From Plasmodium malariae (taxonomy: Eukaryota; Apicomplexa; Aconoidasida; Haemosporida; Plasmodiidae), in contig NC_041783.1 in assembly GCF_900090045.1 (NCBI RefSeq), positions 248,001 through 312,000 on the forward strand: a DNA stretch of 64,000 bases. The letters run 5' to 3'. The notes below the pieces were generated by a model that was given only the letters and a program-made list of their open reading frames with translations, was not told the origin of the DNA and searched no databases. Position numbers and translations under genes: made by a program. Positions within the stretch are counted from its first letter, which is position 1, and each line of letters begins with the position of its first letter. This document shows, in pieces, positions 13,411 to 29,402 of this stretch.

Positions 13411-15995
13411 CTTTTTAATCCTCATTTTGAAGGCTAAATTATTATTTTTTTTTTTTCTTTTCTCCTTTTATTGCTCCCTGTTTAATTAACAGTAATATTT
13501 TATATGTACAACACTTGAAGTGCAGTATATTCAAAATATTATTGTAATCTTTGCACATACACAGTGTTACGAAAAAGATAAAAGCAGAGAAACATTTTGA
13601 TATAATTAGCAGAAATAAATGAAACAATATAATTATAATTTCATGTTCATAAATTAAAAAAATAAAAAATAACAAATAAAAAAGAGTTTATTGAAAATAG
13701 GTGCAACATAGTTAATATTGCGTGTCTATATTTTTTTTTTTTTTTTTTTTCTTTCATTTGGTTGATTCTACAGTGTATATATATATATATATGTAAATAT
13801 ATGTTTTTCCTAATTTATTTTCATAAATCCTATTCAGCATTAGCATTTTTTTAAAACTATCAAATATTTGCAGTTTGTATATATATGTGAAAGTGCGTGT
13901 ATAGTATATATGTATTTATATATGCACATGCATATATGTATAATATATATGATGCATCTTCATCACTAAACGAAAAAGGAGCATTCTATGTGTGCAAACG
14001 CAGACAGGAAATTTTATTTTAATTTTAATCTTTCAATTTTGTAGAAGTCTTCCTAATTCATAATTTTTTTTTCTGTTCTATTTTTTGTTTGAATTAAATT
14101 AGCAGTACATACATTTTTTTTTTTTTTTTACATACTTGTTATATTCATATATAACTATGTATTAAAGAGTATAGACATAATAAATTTGTACACGTGTATT
14201 TTGTTTTTCTTGTATAATTGGAAAATTTAAACTATATTTTTGTTTTGAAAATTTTTATTTTTTATTTGGATTTATTTTTTTTTTTTTTTTTGTTTTACCT
14301 TTTTATTTGTTTCATACACTTATTCGTTTTGTCCTACTTATTATATTTGTTAGTTTGCTTTATTCATTCTTTCTTTTTTATAAATGCAGCGGTTATAAAT
14401 ATAAATGAGAAAAAATAAATTACATTTGTGCATAAATAGGTGTTTCATTTCATTTTTAAAAATGTAAATATTTTTAGACAACCGTAAATAGTGTTAGTGT
14501 AGATGTTTGAACAAGTTGTTTTAGTACATGAGTTGCTGAACTATATACTTATGTTTTCGAAAATTTAGAAAAACTATGTGCTATATTGCTATTTTTCTAT
14601 ATTGCTATTTTTCCATCTTGCTATATTGCTATATTGCTATTTTTCCATTTTGCTATCGTTCCATTTTAATCTGACTACACATTCACCTAAACATTATCTT
14701 AAAATTTCATTTTTTTAAGTAAATTTTTTTAATTTAAAATTTTCTTTTTCCTTTTTCCTTTTTCCTTTTTTTTTTTTTTTTTTTTTTTTTTTTCTTTTTT
14801 CTTTTTTTTTTCTGTTTATTGTCATGTTTTATATTATTCTTTCAAAATTTTCCTTAAAAATGAAATCGTAACGATATATAAAAATTATGTAGCCTTTTGT
14901 TCTTTCCCCCCATGCTGTTGTAAATACATATTGTATGTTTCCTTAAAAATAAACTTTAATTCTGCATGAATTATATATATATATATATATATATAAATGT
15001 ATATGTATATGTATATTTATAATATATACAAATGTGTATATGACTGGTTATACCCCTCTTTTTTGTGCTAAAAATGCTAATTTTTTTTCTTTACAGTAAT
15101 TGCTTATTTAAACCTAATTTAAAGAATTTATTTCAAATTTTAATTCTTAAAAATAGTAAAAAGTTCATATTATACTGTTTCATTCATAATTAATTTGGGT
15201 AATTTTTTCTCTCCATTCATTAGCTTATTTTTATTTTTCACAAAAACAAAAAACAAAAAACAAAAAATACGCTCATAATTCATACACATAGATATACATA
15301 CTCGTACGTATAGATATACATACTCGTACGTATAGATATACATACCGTACACATAGATGCACAAATACGTACATACATATATGCATATATACATAAAGTC
15401 TACGTACATTTGCAGCTACTTAGACATTAGTTTGTGTTTCCTTATAACCCCTACTGATTCTACGTCGTAAAAGTATTTTCAACCACTGCTCGTACAGATG
15501 TACGTGTATATCTACGCGCATATACGTACGTATATATATACATACATACGTACATACATATATAAATACATTCGTACATATATACATACATAAATACATT
15601 CGTACACATATACATACACATATACATACAAATATGCGTACACATATACGTACATATATATATATATATACGCATAAACCTACATGTATATACAAATTAG
15701 ACAGTCTTTCAATTTCATGTATTCATGTTAAAAGAACACTTTATGTATGGTAAAAGTTTTTTTTCCTTTTTTTTTTTTTTTTTTACTATTATTTTAATTA
15801 AAAGCTAGAGAAGATTCTTTAAACATAAATTCTTCTTGTACATGTATGAATAGAAAACATAGCATGTAGAGCTTTTAATTTTTATATTATTTATAAAAAT
15901 TTTAATTTTCTAAAAATATACTAGATGAATATATTGCTACTAATGTATTTAATTAAAACAATTTGTTATATCCTTGTCTAACTCAGTGAATCTAC

Positions 15996-16039
<44 letters not shown>

Positions 16040-16641
16040 AATTAATGTAGTAGCTTATGTTAACCTATGTACTATGGGAAAAAAAAGAAAAAAAGGATCA
16101 TGTATGTATATATGTACATAAACAAATACATACATGGGCTTTTTACTTCCTTTCTTTTTATGTCTTTTCTTTTTATATCTTTTTATTTCTTTTCTTTTTT
16201 TTCATTTCTTTTTTTTCTTTTTCTTTTTCTTTTTCTTTTTTTTTTATGAAATTTTCCATTAATTAAAAAATTTTACAAATAATTTTTTCAAAAATAAACA
16301 AGTGCCTCAACAGATAAAAGCTTAGATACTTACAGATGTACCCCTTGTATTATTTGAATAAGTACCAAAAAGTTCTCAGCTTTATTATTATATAATTTTT
16401 TTTTATTTTCCTGTGTAAGCTTTTATTCTCCCTTAACTTCTTATCTATTTATTACTTCTATATTATCTTCTTTTCTTTTCACATCACTACTTATCGCTTC
16501 TCATTTGTTCATTCTTCTTTTCTCTTTCCCTTTTTTTTTGTTTATTCTATAATCTAACCCATTTAAAGAATCAAAGGAGGAGAGGGGATTTATTTGTATG
16601 CATATATATGTGTATATATATGTATGTATATGTGTAAAAAG

Positions 16642-19600
16642 ATGATGGTCAATATACTACAAGATGATGCATTTGAAAAAAAGAAAAAAAGAAGACTATG
16701 CGATGTTGTTCATCCAAATCTGACGGATTTAAATTATAGTTTATTAGATCAAAAGAAAATCAACAATCATAATGGAAGTAGTGATAACGGAAGTAGAGAT
16801 AACGGAAGTAGAGATAACGGAAGTAGAGATAACGGAAGTAGAGATAACGGAAGTAGAGATAACGGAAGTAGAGATAACGAAAGCAGTAAAAATGGAAGCA
16901 GTAAAAATGGAGGTAGTAAAAATGGAGGTAGTAAAAATGAAGGTGGTAAAAATAAAGGTAGTAAAAATGAAGATAGTAAAAATGGAAGTATTGACAACAG
17001 CAGCAGTGATCATAGCAGTTGTTGTAAAACCAAAAAAATTATAAAACTGGAAAATGAAAAAATAGAGGATTATTTTATTATAAAGAATTTTCTACCTATA
17101 TGTGAAGAGTTTTTGTTAAAAAACTACCAAAATCTTTTTATGTATTTATTTAATAACAAACAAGAGGAAATAAATAAAATTAGAATCAAGCAGGAGCGGG
17201 AAGAACAGGAACAAGCGGATGATGATGAGCCTGTTAATGCAAATACAGAGGAACATTTGCAAGTACAAGGAAAACAAAAGGGAGAGGGGTATAACAACTG
17301 TTCTGAGTATACAAAAGAAACAGAGATAAATAGATCATATAATGCAGAGGAAGAAAAGGAGAAAAAAAAAGAAAAGAAAAAGTGTTATAATTCTGAAGCC
17401 GGAGGTAAGGAAAAAGACAGAGATGACAAACCTGACATTGTATCAAATATAAAAAAGAAATTTTCATTAACATCATTTAATTTATATGAAAGTTATGTAC
17501 GAGTAACTAAAAAATCGTTAAGGGAAATAGAGTTACCATTTGATCGAGCTGTGTTATTAAATGTTATTGATAAGAAAGATAATTCAAAAAAAATTATAAA
17601 AATAATTAACAAAAAAAAAGTATTAAATGCATTTGGGGAATCATGGGAACATATGATTGAATATATTATTTCTTTAAAAGAGCATAAAAATTTAATGAAA
17701 ATATTTGATATATATGATGATGGAAAAAACTTTTATATAATAATGGAAAAGTTATATGGAAAAGAACTTTTTAGTTTTCTAGTTTATAAAAAGCAAGTGA
17801 AAGAAAGTATCTGTAAATATATAATTAGCCAAATATTACAAGCAGTTAATTATTTGCATTACCACAATATCATTCACAGAGATATTAAACCTGAAAATCT
17901 TATGTTCAGAAATAAAAAGAGAAAAGATAAAACGTATGAATACAATTACGAGTTGGTACTCATTGATTATGACACCTGCCAATTTATAAACAAAAGTTAT
18001 GGCAGTACTTGCAGGAATAGCGGTTACAACAATTATGGTCAGTACATCCAGTACAACCATTACAACTACTACATCAATAATAACAATAACCACTGCAATT
18101 ATTATAACTTCTATACACAACATAACCTCATTTACTCGACTATAAATGGAATTATAGGTAGTCCCCTGTTAACACCAAATAAAATCATTGCTAGTGAATG
18201 TACAAAGTTATGTAGACAAAACCATGAATCGAAACAGCCAAAACAAATTTGCTCTAAGGAAATCAACCTGACCCAGCAAGCTAATTGCACTGAATGGACT
18301 TCTGAAAAAATACATACGAAAATGTTAGAAGTTAGAAGGGGAGAAAAAACAGGGAAGGATGATGTCGGTACTGCCATATCTACCAGTGCTGCTGTTGGTG
18401 CTAAGGCTTGGGCTCATGCAGGAGATTCTGGGGAAGGCGCAGTTATCCAACAGAACAGTAAATCATATCAAGGTAGAAGACAAATAAAGTTAGTAGGTAC
18501 ATATGGGTACATAGCTCCAGAAATCATAAAAGGATTCAATTATTCTATATCATCTGATATGTGGTCTGTAGGAATTATATTTTATATTTTGATGACAGGA
18601 ATTACTCCACTCCCTATGTGTCTAATGGTTAATTATAAAAATACAAAAGAAATATTATTAAAAAAAGAAAAGAAAGGAATTAATTTTAATCTCTTATCAT
18701 TTAATAATTACCCTTTAGCAAAAGATTTATGTGAAAAACTTTTGCAATTCGATCCTAATAAGAGAATGCCTGACTCTATCATTGCATCCAATCACCCCTG
18801 GCTTAAATATTTTAATATTTTAAAAAAAAATATTACGGATTTGAGATTTGGAAATAATGACATAAATTGTTGTTTTAGCCCCAACAAGCAGATAAATAAT
18901 AATTGCTATGAAAGGATTAACATGAATGGTAATAATAGGATAAGCTATAAAAATTGTGATCCTAATAATTGCTCTTGTATCAGTGGAAGTGTTAACAATA
19001 GCTTCAATGGTTGCAGAAAGTGTTACAACTGCAATAGAGAGCATCTTAAGAGCTCATGTAAGAAGGGAGGAGATCACTCAGTCATTCCGTGTTACATGAA
19101 CAAAGATTTATACAATGAGTACTATAAGAAATGCTATGAGTCCGGAAATTTCAATGCCATTAGTTTATATTGCAGTGGTACATATTGCTGTAATAGACAT
19201 AGTAACGATAATGGTAGTAAATTTACTAATGGTGAAGGTAGTAGCAGTAGTAATGGTAATAACCATATGAAGGGGAAGCAAAAAAGCAACTCGCACAACA
19301 ATAATAATGATGAAGATATGATGCACCATGCTTCAATTGAGAAAAAAGGTTTTTTGTCTAACCAACAAAACGCATGTAAAAATAAAGGTGTTGAACACGT
19401 ATTATTCACAGATACTAGTTTCCCCAACTATTTATTTCACAAAAAAAAATATAACATTAGTGGTGATATTATTGTCAATACGCATTTAAATGGGGGGATA
19501 AGTAAAGGAGGAGTGAGTAAAAGAGGAGTAAGTAAAGGAGGAGTAAGTAAAGGGGGGGTAAGCAAAAATGCAAAGACAGATGGCACATCCCATTGCGGCT

Positions 19601-21378
19601 GCAATAATGTTCATCAACATGACCATGATTTATCAATTAACTTTACTACTAACAATTCGATGAAATTATTTCCAAAAAAGAAAAATAAAGAGGAAGGAAA
19701 AATAAAACAAAAAATACATTCGCTAAAACAGATAAACGAACAAACCAGCTATGATGAAGCTCTAGGGGAACACATAGTACTAAACAATCACAAGCATGTG
19801 CATTCAAACGGTGTATCTACAAACGGGTGCAATGACTCTATACATTTATTTGAAAACTTAATAGAAAAAAAGAAAAAAAAATATCTTTCCTCTACTAACA
19901 AATTTAATGATTTTTCTATCAACAACGAGGGAATTGTTCAAAGCAGTAACCAGTTCCATTTGCAGAAAGAGGGAGATGAAAAGGTAAAGGACAGCAACAA
20001 TGCTGGCATTGTTGGCAGTATTGAAAGTGGCAGTAACAATAGCAGAAGTAGAGGGAAAAATTACAACGAAACTGCGAAAAATTGCCAACAGGAAGAATGC
20101 ACGCACACTCATGAAAGACTTCAGATGATTCCAATGAATATGGTAATACAACATGATTGGAACAATCCAAATGATAAAAAAAATAAGTTGTTGGTAAATA
20201 ACATGAATAATATATATGAGCAGAATAAAAGTAAGGAATTTAACAACTACACATATGATGATGGTAATAGTAATAGTAATAAATATATCAACAGTAATAG
20301 CAATAATAGCAGTAACAGTATTACATATCGCGGACCTTTAAGGTCAAAATGGCCAGGTTTATATTCCAGTAACAGGATAGTGAAAAATAATATATATGAA
20401 GAAAAAAATCAAGAATATAGCGATGACAATAATATAGGCAATCATGGCAATATAAATAATGGTAATAACAATTACTACTATACTTGTTACACACATATAC
20501 CTCAAAATGTACATGAATTGAGTGAAGAAATTAATATATACGAGTTATATAATAACACAAATAGTGATGATAAGGATAGCTACTCGAACGTACATAATAA
20601 TAGCCCCACTCAGTATAGTTTTCTCATTAACAATTCCATTAACAATTATGTAATTAACAGCGTTCATCATGAACATAGTAATAACAATAATAACACCAAT
20701 AACAAGAACAATAGTAATAACAACAATAGTAACAACAACAATAGTAACAACAACAATAGTAACAACAACAATAGTAACAACAACAATAGTAACAACAACA
20801 ATAGTAACAACAACAATAATAATAATAATCATAATAACAGTAATTACAATGGTTCATTTGTGATTGGGGTTAATTATAATATGTACAAAAATAGAATAAA
20901 CAATATATCGACTCTTTCTGGAATTAGCAATAATAATGTCAACAACATAAAATTTTATAATAACTCTATGTCAACTAAGAATAATTTCGTGTATGCGAAT
21001 TTATTAACAAATACAGGTTCGTGCGATTCTTCATCCGTAGTACCCAAAAATGAAGATAAAAATGAAAATCGAAATGTATGCAAAGGTGGATGCAAAGATG
21101 GATGTATAAATGGAAGCAGAAATGGATGTAGATGTGCGTGTAAAAATAAAAAAAACTTTACCTACGCCAGTAGTAGTAGTAATTGCACATATATACATTA
21201 TAATACCCCCCCTAATTTATGCCCAGATAATAAATTTGAAAATACATTAAATCCTTTTGTATATGAATACTGTATGGTGAATGAAAAGGAAAGACCCCAG
21301 TTTTACATGTCTACAGTATTTGAGGATTATGAAGAACAAACAAAAAAGAAAAAAAGAAAAAAAATTTCAGCGTATTAA
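16642..21378 (+). CDS. Large Asn-rich serine/threonine protein kinase (CaMK-like)
   Basis: The gene encodes 1578 residues from the ATG at 16642. The frame extends to an ATG at 16594, but that extra part is TATATGTATG microsatellite, and 16642 has the usual A-rich start context. The kinase domain covers roughly residues 285-722. A Lys in KIIKIINKK lies near 318, the catalytic loop HRDIKPENLM begins at His412, and GTYGYIAPE at 619-627 is followed by SSDMWSVGIIFYILMTG. The usual DFG is DYD at 442-444, and about 175 residues separate it from the APE motif. No clear glycine-rich loop is visible. The N-terminus has NGSRD/NGSSK-type repeats. The C-terminal 850 residues are low-complexity, with GVSK and NNNNS repeats and several Cys-rich patches. 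From memory, the syntenic P. falciparum gene is called calcium/calmodulin-dependent kinase-like. I see no EF-hands. Substrate and regulation are unknown. Confidence 0.85.
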   Translation: MMVNILQDDAFEKKKKRRLCDVVHPNLTDLNYSLLDQKKINNHNGSSDNGSRDNGSRDNGSRDNGSRDNGSRDNGSRDNESSKNGSSKNGGSKNGGSKNEGGKNKGSKNEDSKNGSIDNSSSDHSSCCKTKKIIKLENEKIEDYFIIKNFLPICEEFLLKNYQNLFMYLFNNKQEEINKIRIKQEREEQEQADDDEPVNANTEEHLQVQGKQKGEGYNNCSEYTKETEINRSYNAEEEKEKKKEKKKCYNSEAGGKEKDRDDKPDIVSNIKKKFSLTSFNLYESYVRVTKKSLREIELPFDRAVLLNVIDKKDNSKKIIKIINKKKVLNAFGESWEHMIEYIISLKEHKNLMKIFDIYDDGKNFYIIMEKLYGKELFSFLVYKKQVKESICKYIISQILQAVNYLHYHNIIHRDIKPENLMFRNKKRKDKTYEYNYELVLIDYDTCQFINKSYGSTCRNSGYNNYGQYIQYNHYNYYINNNNNHCNYYNFYTQHNLIYSTINGIIGSPLLTPNKIIASECTKLCRQNHESKQPKQICSKEINLTQQANCTEWTSEKIHTKMLEVRRGEKTGKDDVGTAISTSAAVGAKAWAHAGDSGEGAVIQQNSKSYQGRRQIKLVGTYGYIAPEIIKGFNYSISSDMWSVGIIFYILMTGITPLPMCLMVNYKNTKEILLKKEKKGINFNLLSFNNYPLAKDLCEKLLQFDPNKRMPDSIIASNHPWLKYFNILKKNITDLRFGNNDINCCFSPNKQINNNCYERINMNGNNRISYKNCDPNNCSCISGSVNNSFNGCRKCYNCNREHLKSSCKKGGDHSVIPCYMNKDLYNEYYKKCYESGNFNAISLYCSGTYCCNRHSNDNGSKFTNGEGSSSSNGNNHMKGKQKSNSHNNNNDEDMMHHASIEKKGFLSNQQNACKNKGVEHVLFTDTSFPNYLFHKKKYNISGDIIVNTHLNGGISKGGVSKRGVSKGGVSKGGVSKNAKTDGTSHCGCNNVHQHDHDLSINFTTNNSMKLFPKKKNKEEGKIKQKIHSLKQINEQTSYDEALGEHIVLNNHKHVHSNGVSTNGCNDSIHLFENLIEKKKKKYLSSTNKFNDFSINNEGIVQSSNQFHLQKEGDEKVKDSNNAGIVGSIESGSNNSRSRGKNYNETAKNCQQEECTHTHERLQMIPMNMVIQHDWNNPNDKKNKLLVNNMNNIYEQNKSKEFNNYTYDDGNSNSNKYINSNSNNSSNSITYRGPLRSKWPGLYSSNRIVKNNIYEEKNQEYSDDNNIGNHGNINNGNNNYYYTCYTHIPQNVHELSEEINIYELYNNTNSDDKDSYSNVHNNSPTQYSFLINNSINNYVINSVHHEHSNNNNNTNNKNNSNNNNSNNNNSNNNNSNNNNSNNNNSNNNNSNNNNNNNNHNNSNYNGSFVIGVNYNMYKNRINNISTLSGISNNNVNNIKFYNNSMSTKNNFVYANLLTNTGSCDSSSVVPKNEDKNENRNVCKGGCKDGCINGSRNGCRCACKNKKNFTYASSSSNCTYIHYNTPPNLCPDNKFENTLNPFVYEYCMVNEKERPQFYMSTVFEDYEEQTKKKKRKKISAY
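16787..16990 (+). repeat. 15-bp coding repeats, NGSRD then NGSSK/NGGSK
   Basis: Six near-identical copies of AACGGAAGTAGAGAT encode Asn-Gly-Ser-Arg-Asp. They pass into about seven diverged copies with AAAAATGGAGGTAGT encoding Lys-Asn-Gly-Gly-Ser. The repeat lies in the kinase N-terminal region and is likely length-polymorphic. Confidence 0.85.
19486..19565 (+). repeat. 15-bp coding repeat GGVSK
   Basis: Four to five copies of a GGAGTAAGTAAAGGA unit lie in the C-terminal half of the kinase. Confidence 0.8.
20700..20822 (+). repeat. 15-bp coding repeat NNNNS in the kinase tail
   Basis: At least seven copies of AACAACAACAATAGT encode Asn-rich sequence. This is typical Plasmodium low-complexity coding DNA. 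Confidence 0.85.
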
Positions 21379-21789
21379 ACAGTTAAAAAAATAAATGAAA
21401 AAGTATAAACATGTTATTTTATCGGTCAAAACAATCTGCCTATTTATGCACAGATATATTATTTGCGCAAAATAAGTGGCGCATATTAATTGGGGCAAAC
21501 AAAAATGCGTTTATAATATTTTTTAACTTACAATTTTTATTTTTACTATACAACTAATATAAAAAAGTGAAAACAAAAGACACCTCAAATTATTTTACCT
21601 ATTACATAAAAAATGTTCGATATACGTAACAAATATGTACGAATTCAGGGTAGCACATTTTTAAAAATACATATAATAATTCTCATATTACTGAATGCAT
21701 ATACGTATATACAGGCGTACATATGTGGGTATATGCGTTTAAGCTTTATGTAGTATACAAATTAAGCGGAAGACAGAATTCATATATAT

Positions 21790-21955
21790 AAACATATATA
21801 CATATATACACAAATATACACATATACATATATATACATATGCACATATATACATTTGCACATATATACATATGCACATATATACATTTGCACATATATA
21901 CATATGCACATATATACATTTGCACATATATACATATGCACATATATACATATAT
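21790..21955. repeat. About 32-bp tandem repeat of CATATATACAT(A/T)TGCA
   Basis: Alternating units CACATATATACATATG and CACATATATACATTTG form a higher-order repeat of about 32 bases downstream of the kinase. Open frames on the minus strand here are translations of the repeat. Confidence 0.8.
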
Positions 21956-22435
21956 ATAATCACTTTCATATTTTACAAAGGGAACATGATATAATAATTG
22001 GTACCTTCAAATTAATCATTCATTACTAAAAAGGAGTGTTTTCAAAACAAGGAGAAATTTTATATATCGCTAGAAAATTTTGTAAAAAAAAAGAATTAAT
22101 TCTTACATTACATTAAATTACATTTTAATAGCAAAGTTTGCTATTTAATACTTATTTATATATTTATGTATTGTTTTATTTATTTATTTATTTATTTATA
22201 TATATATTTATTTATTTATATATTTATTTATTGTTTTATTTATATATATTCTTATTTACGTATATATTTATTTATTTTTTTTTTTTTTCAAAAAGGAGAC
22301 TTGTGTATATTTTCAACATGTTTAAATAAGAGGGAATGAAGAATAATCAGCATCTGTACCATATTGCTACCAGTACTGCCAATATCACTACTGTCGTCTT
22401 TGCATACTTCATACGTGTCCATCATGTTCACCTTA

Positions 22436-22595
22436 TGCAGTCATTGTAGTAACTATAGTCATTGTAGTAACTATAGTCATTGTGGTAACTATAGTCATTG
22501 TGGTAACTATAGTCATTGTGGTAACTATAGTCATTGTAGTAACTATAGTCATTGTAGTAACTATAGGCATTGTAGTAACTGTAGTCATTGTAATT
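22436..22595 (+). repeat. 18-bp minisatellite AGTCATTGTGGTAACTAT
   Basis: About eight copies occur, differing at one position (GTAGTAAC or GTGGTAAC). In one plus frame it would encode Ser-His-Cys-Gly/Ser-Asn-Tyr repeats within a 142-residue frame (22364-22792). That frame lacks other protein-like features, so I call it a repeat and not a gene. Confidence 0.8.
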
Positions 22596-22917
22596 ATATT
22601 CATTTAAACAAAAAATTTATTTGCAGTATAATGGTATTTCGTTTATGTATACACAGCCTTTGTTTCATCTACTCGTCTATATGCGTACGTATTTATAAAT
22701 TCTCTGAGTTCGCATATGTACACATAAAATATACATACATATCGAAAAAAAAAAAAAAAAAGAGGAAAAAAAAAAGTGTCTCTTCTACGTAAAATTTCAT
22801 AGTTTAGTATTTTTAATTCGTTATTTATTTAAGCATGTATGTGTGCATGGATGGGTGGATGAATGTTGTTGTCTTGCCTTTTTTTCTAGTGCTCATTTGA
22901 ATGTTTTATATTTAAAT

Positions 22918-23085
22918 GTTTTATTTTTTTTCATTTTTGATTTTTCATTTTTGATTTTTCATTTTTGATTTTTCATTTTTGATTTTTTATTTTTCATTTT
23001 TTATTTTTGATTTTTCATTTTTTTTTATTTTTCATTTTTTATTTTTCATTTTGTATTTTTCATTTTGTATTTTTCATGTTCATTC
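22918..23085. repeat. TTTTTGATTTTTCATT-type tandem repeat
   Basis: Roughly ten alternating TTTTTGATT and TTTTTCATT units grade into TTTTTATTTTTCATT. This is a pyrimidine-rich minisatellite. Confidence 0.75.
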
Positions 23086-23393
23086 CTCATTTCGACTTCT
23101 TACTCGTTTTAATTACTTATCTGTACTTCTCATTCGCTTTAATTTTTCATTTTAACTTCTCTCACGATATTGTAATTTCCGTAGTATATTTTTAGTTCCA
23201 ATTTTTCATATTTTGTTGCTGTTCTTTTTACTCCCCACCCCTCCAACAATATTCTTTTTATTTTTTCTTTCTTTTTTTTTTTTCATAAATAAAACAAATA
23301 TACTTTAACTTGTTTTCTTAATTATTCAGCAATATTAAAACTACAAAACATTCTCGCATATTTTTCGTACAATATGTTATAATATATTTTTTT

Positions 23394-24097
23394 TCATATT
23401 TTAAGATATAAAAAAAAAAAATAATATTTCTGCCAATGTGTTGCAATAACGTTCTCATCCATAAATGCGAAAGAGCTTTCAAGAATTTCCCATTTCCTGC
23501 GCTTTTGTTTTTATTTTTTTTTATTATCGCTTTTTTATAAACTATTATATTTTCAATTTTACAACTAATTAAGTAGAATTTTTTTTTTTTTTTTTTTTGA
23601 TAATTGTTCATGTGATTTAATACCCTTTGATAAGGCGACTTAAATTAGACAAAAATTTTCAATATACAGTCAATTTTTTTTTCTTCTTTTTTTCAATTCC
23701 ATGCACAATGTGTATAAATGAAAATCAAAAAGATTAATAATCTTTTCGAAAATAAAATATGGTTCATTTCATCTTTAAAAAAAAAAAAAATTTATTATAT
23801 AATAATCTACCTTTTGCAAATTCATTCATTTTCACTAGTGTGTGAACCACGTTAAATGTATCCTCCGTTGCTAATTAAAAAGTTTATGCTATTTTTTTTT
23901 ATTACTGTAATGATATGGAAAACAAAATATACGATTTACCTTCAAAGATTTGAAGAAAGAAAAAAGAATAAAAAAAAGGCGAAAAAATAATAGAAAAGCA
24001 CATACAAATATAATGCTGCCACTACTATGTACAATAAGTATAACCAATTTTGAACTAGACCTTTTCTCTTCATTTTGACCTTAGAAAACCGTTGCAT
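23394..24097 (-). CDS. Possible two-exon small membrane protein
   Basis: This is a candidate only. Exon 1 is 24097-24006: it starts MQRFSKVKMKRKGLVQN, with a second Met at 24073, followed by a hydrophobic helix WLYLLYIVVAALY. It ends at a textbook GTATGT donor. Exon 2 is 23496-23394, after a GCGCAG acceptor. The phase joins correctly and it reads KWEILESSFAFMDENVIAT.., ending at a TGA. The product is 64 residues (56 from the second Met): a basic N-terminus, one membrane segment and a short polar tail. No family is recognised. It lies between the kinase and the H4 3' hairpin. Against it: the T-rich end of exon 2, and a competing exon-like piece inside the intron. It may be a chance arrangement. 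Confidence 0.33.
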
Positions 24098-24429
24098 ATG
24101 AAAAAAAAAGGGTAAAAACATTTAATATAGATTCATACCTATTAACACCAATTAAAAAATATACATTTTCAAAACATCTCCTTACCACCTTCACTCTGAT
24201 TATTGTCAAGAGTGTAATTTCATATAATGCAAAATTTCAAGTTGTTCATTTGTTATTTAGCTTCAAAAAAAAGGACGTAATTTTTGGTCTTTTTTTTTTT
24301 TTAAATCAAAATAGTATATTCATACTAAAAATATCCATTTGATACGAATTAAAAATAGTTATATGTAAATGTGAAATTGTATTATGCTATACTATGTTAT
24401 ATGTATTTATATAAATATTTATTTATAAT

Positions 24430-24445
24430 GGCTTCTAGTGAAGCC
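24430..24445 (-). promoter_or_regulatory. Histone-type 3' stem-loop downstream of H4
   Basis: In H4 sense orientation the sequence is GGCTTC-ACTA-GAAGCC, a perfect 6-bp stem with a 4-base loop. It starts 559 bases after the H4 stop codon. The 20 bases AGGCTTCACTAGAAGCCATT are identical, in sense, to those downstream of H2B at 30670-30689. Metazoan histone mRNAs end in a stem-loop of the same 6-4-6 geometry beginning GG and ending CC. The loop and closing pair differ from the metazoan consensus, and the distance from the stop is much longer. Confidence 0.6.
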
Positions 24446-25004
24446 TAAAAGTTTATACTATTGCATGAAAAAATAAGATGTATATATTATTTTTTTGTTC
24501 GAAGAAACAAAAAAATAAAAAAAAAAAAAAGAAAAAAAAAATGGTGTTTTCTATTTTTTTTTTTTTCCCTTTCAATGCATTCGCTTTATTATAAAATATA
24601 AATTTTTTCTTCTGTATATTGAACATAAATAAAAAGAAAAAAAAAATAATGTTTCTTTGTGTACTTGACGCGTTTTATTATGATATAAAAAAATATGTGC
24701 ATATTAACTTAGATGTAATATCTAGGTATATATATATGCATATATTTTTACATCATTTGTTTTATTCAATACTATTTTTATTTTATTTTTAAGATGTTTT
24801 ATATATTATATAGAACACCCAATTACACATGTATCAATTTTCTTTCATTTTATAAAATGAAGGAAACGAAGGAAACATTGTATAACAGGAATGAAATAAT
24901 AATAATAAAAAAAACCCTTTTTTTTTTTTTTTTTTTTTTTTTCTTTATCTCTCTATCCTTCTTTGGTTCTGCGCGTAAATGTACTACTGCTATATACCTT
25001 TCAA

Positions 25005-29402
<4,398 letters not shown>

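Larger units (their letters stand above)
21379..25004. other. Convergent region between kinase and histone H4
   Basis: This region holds the kinase 3' UTR and the H4 3' UTR. It contains a CACATATATACATTTG array at 21790-21955, an 18-base repeat at about 22440-22592, TTTTTGATTTTTCATT repeats at 22920-23085, a candidate two-exon minus-strand gene at 23394-24097, and a histone-type hairpin at 24430-24445. On the minus strand, a splice-flanked open piece at about 23810-23868 also looks exon-like but joins nothing convincingly. Confidence 0.5.

Noticed and set aside
16594..16641. Upstream ATG extending the kinase by 16 residues
   Set aside because: The extension is a TATATGTATG microsatellite. 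The ATG at 16642 has a better context.
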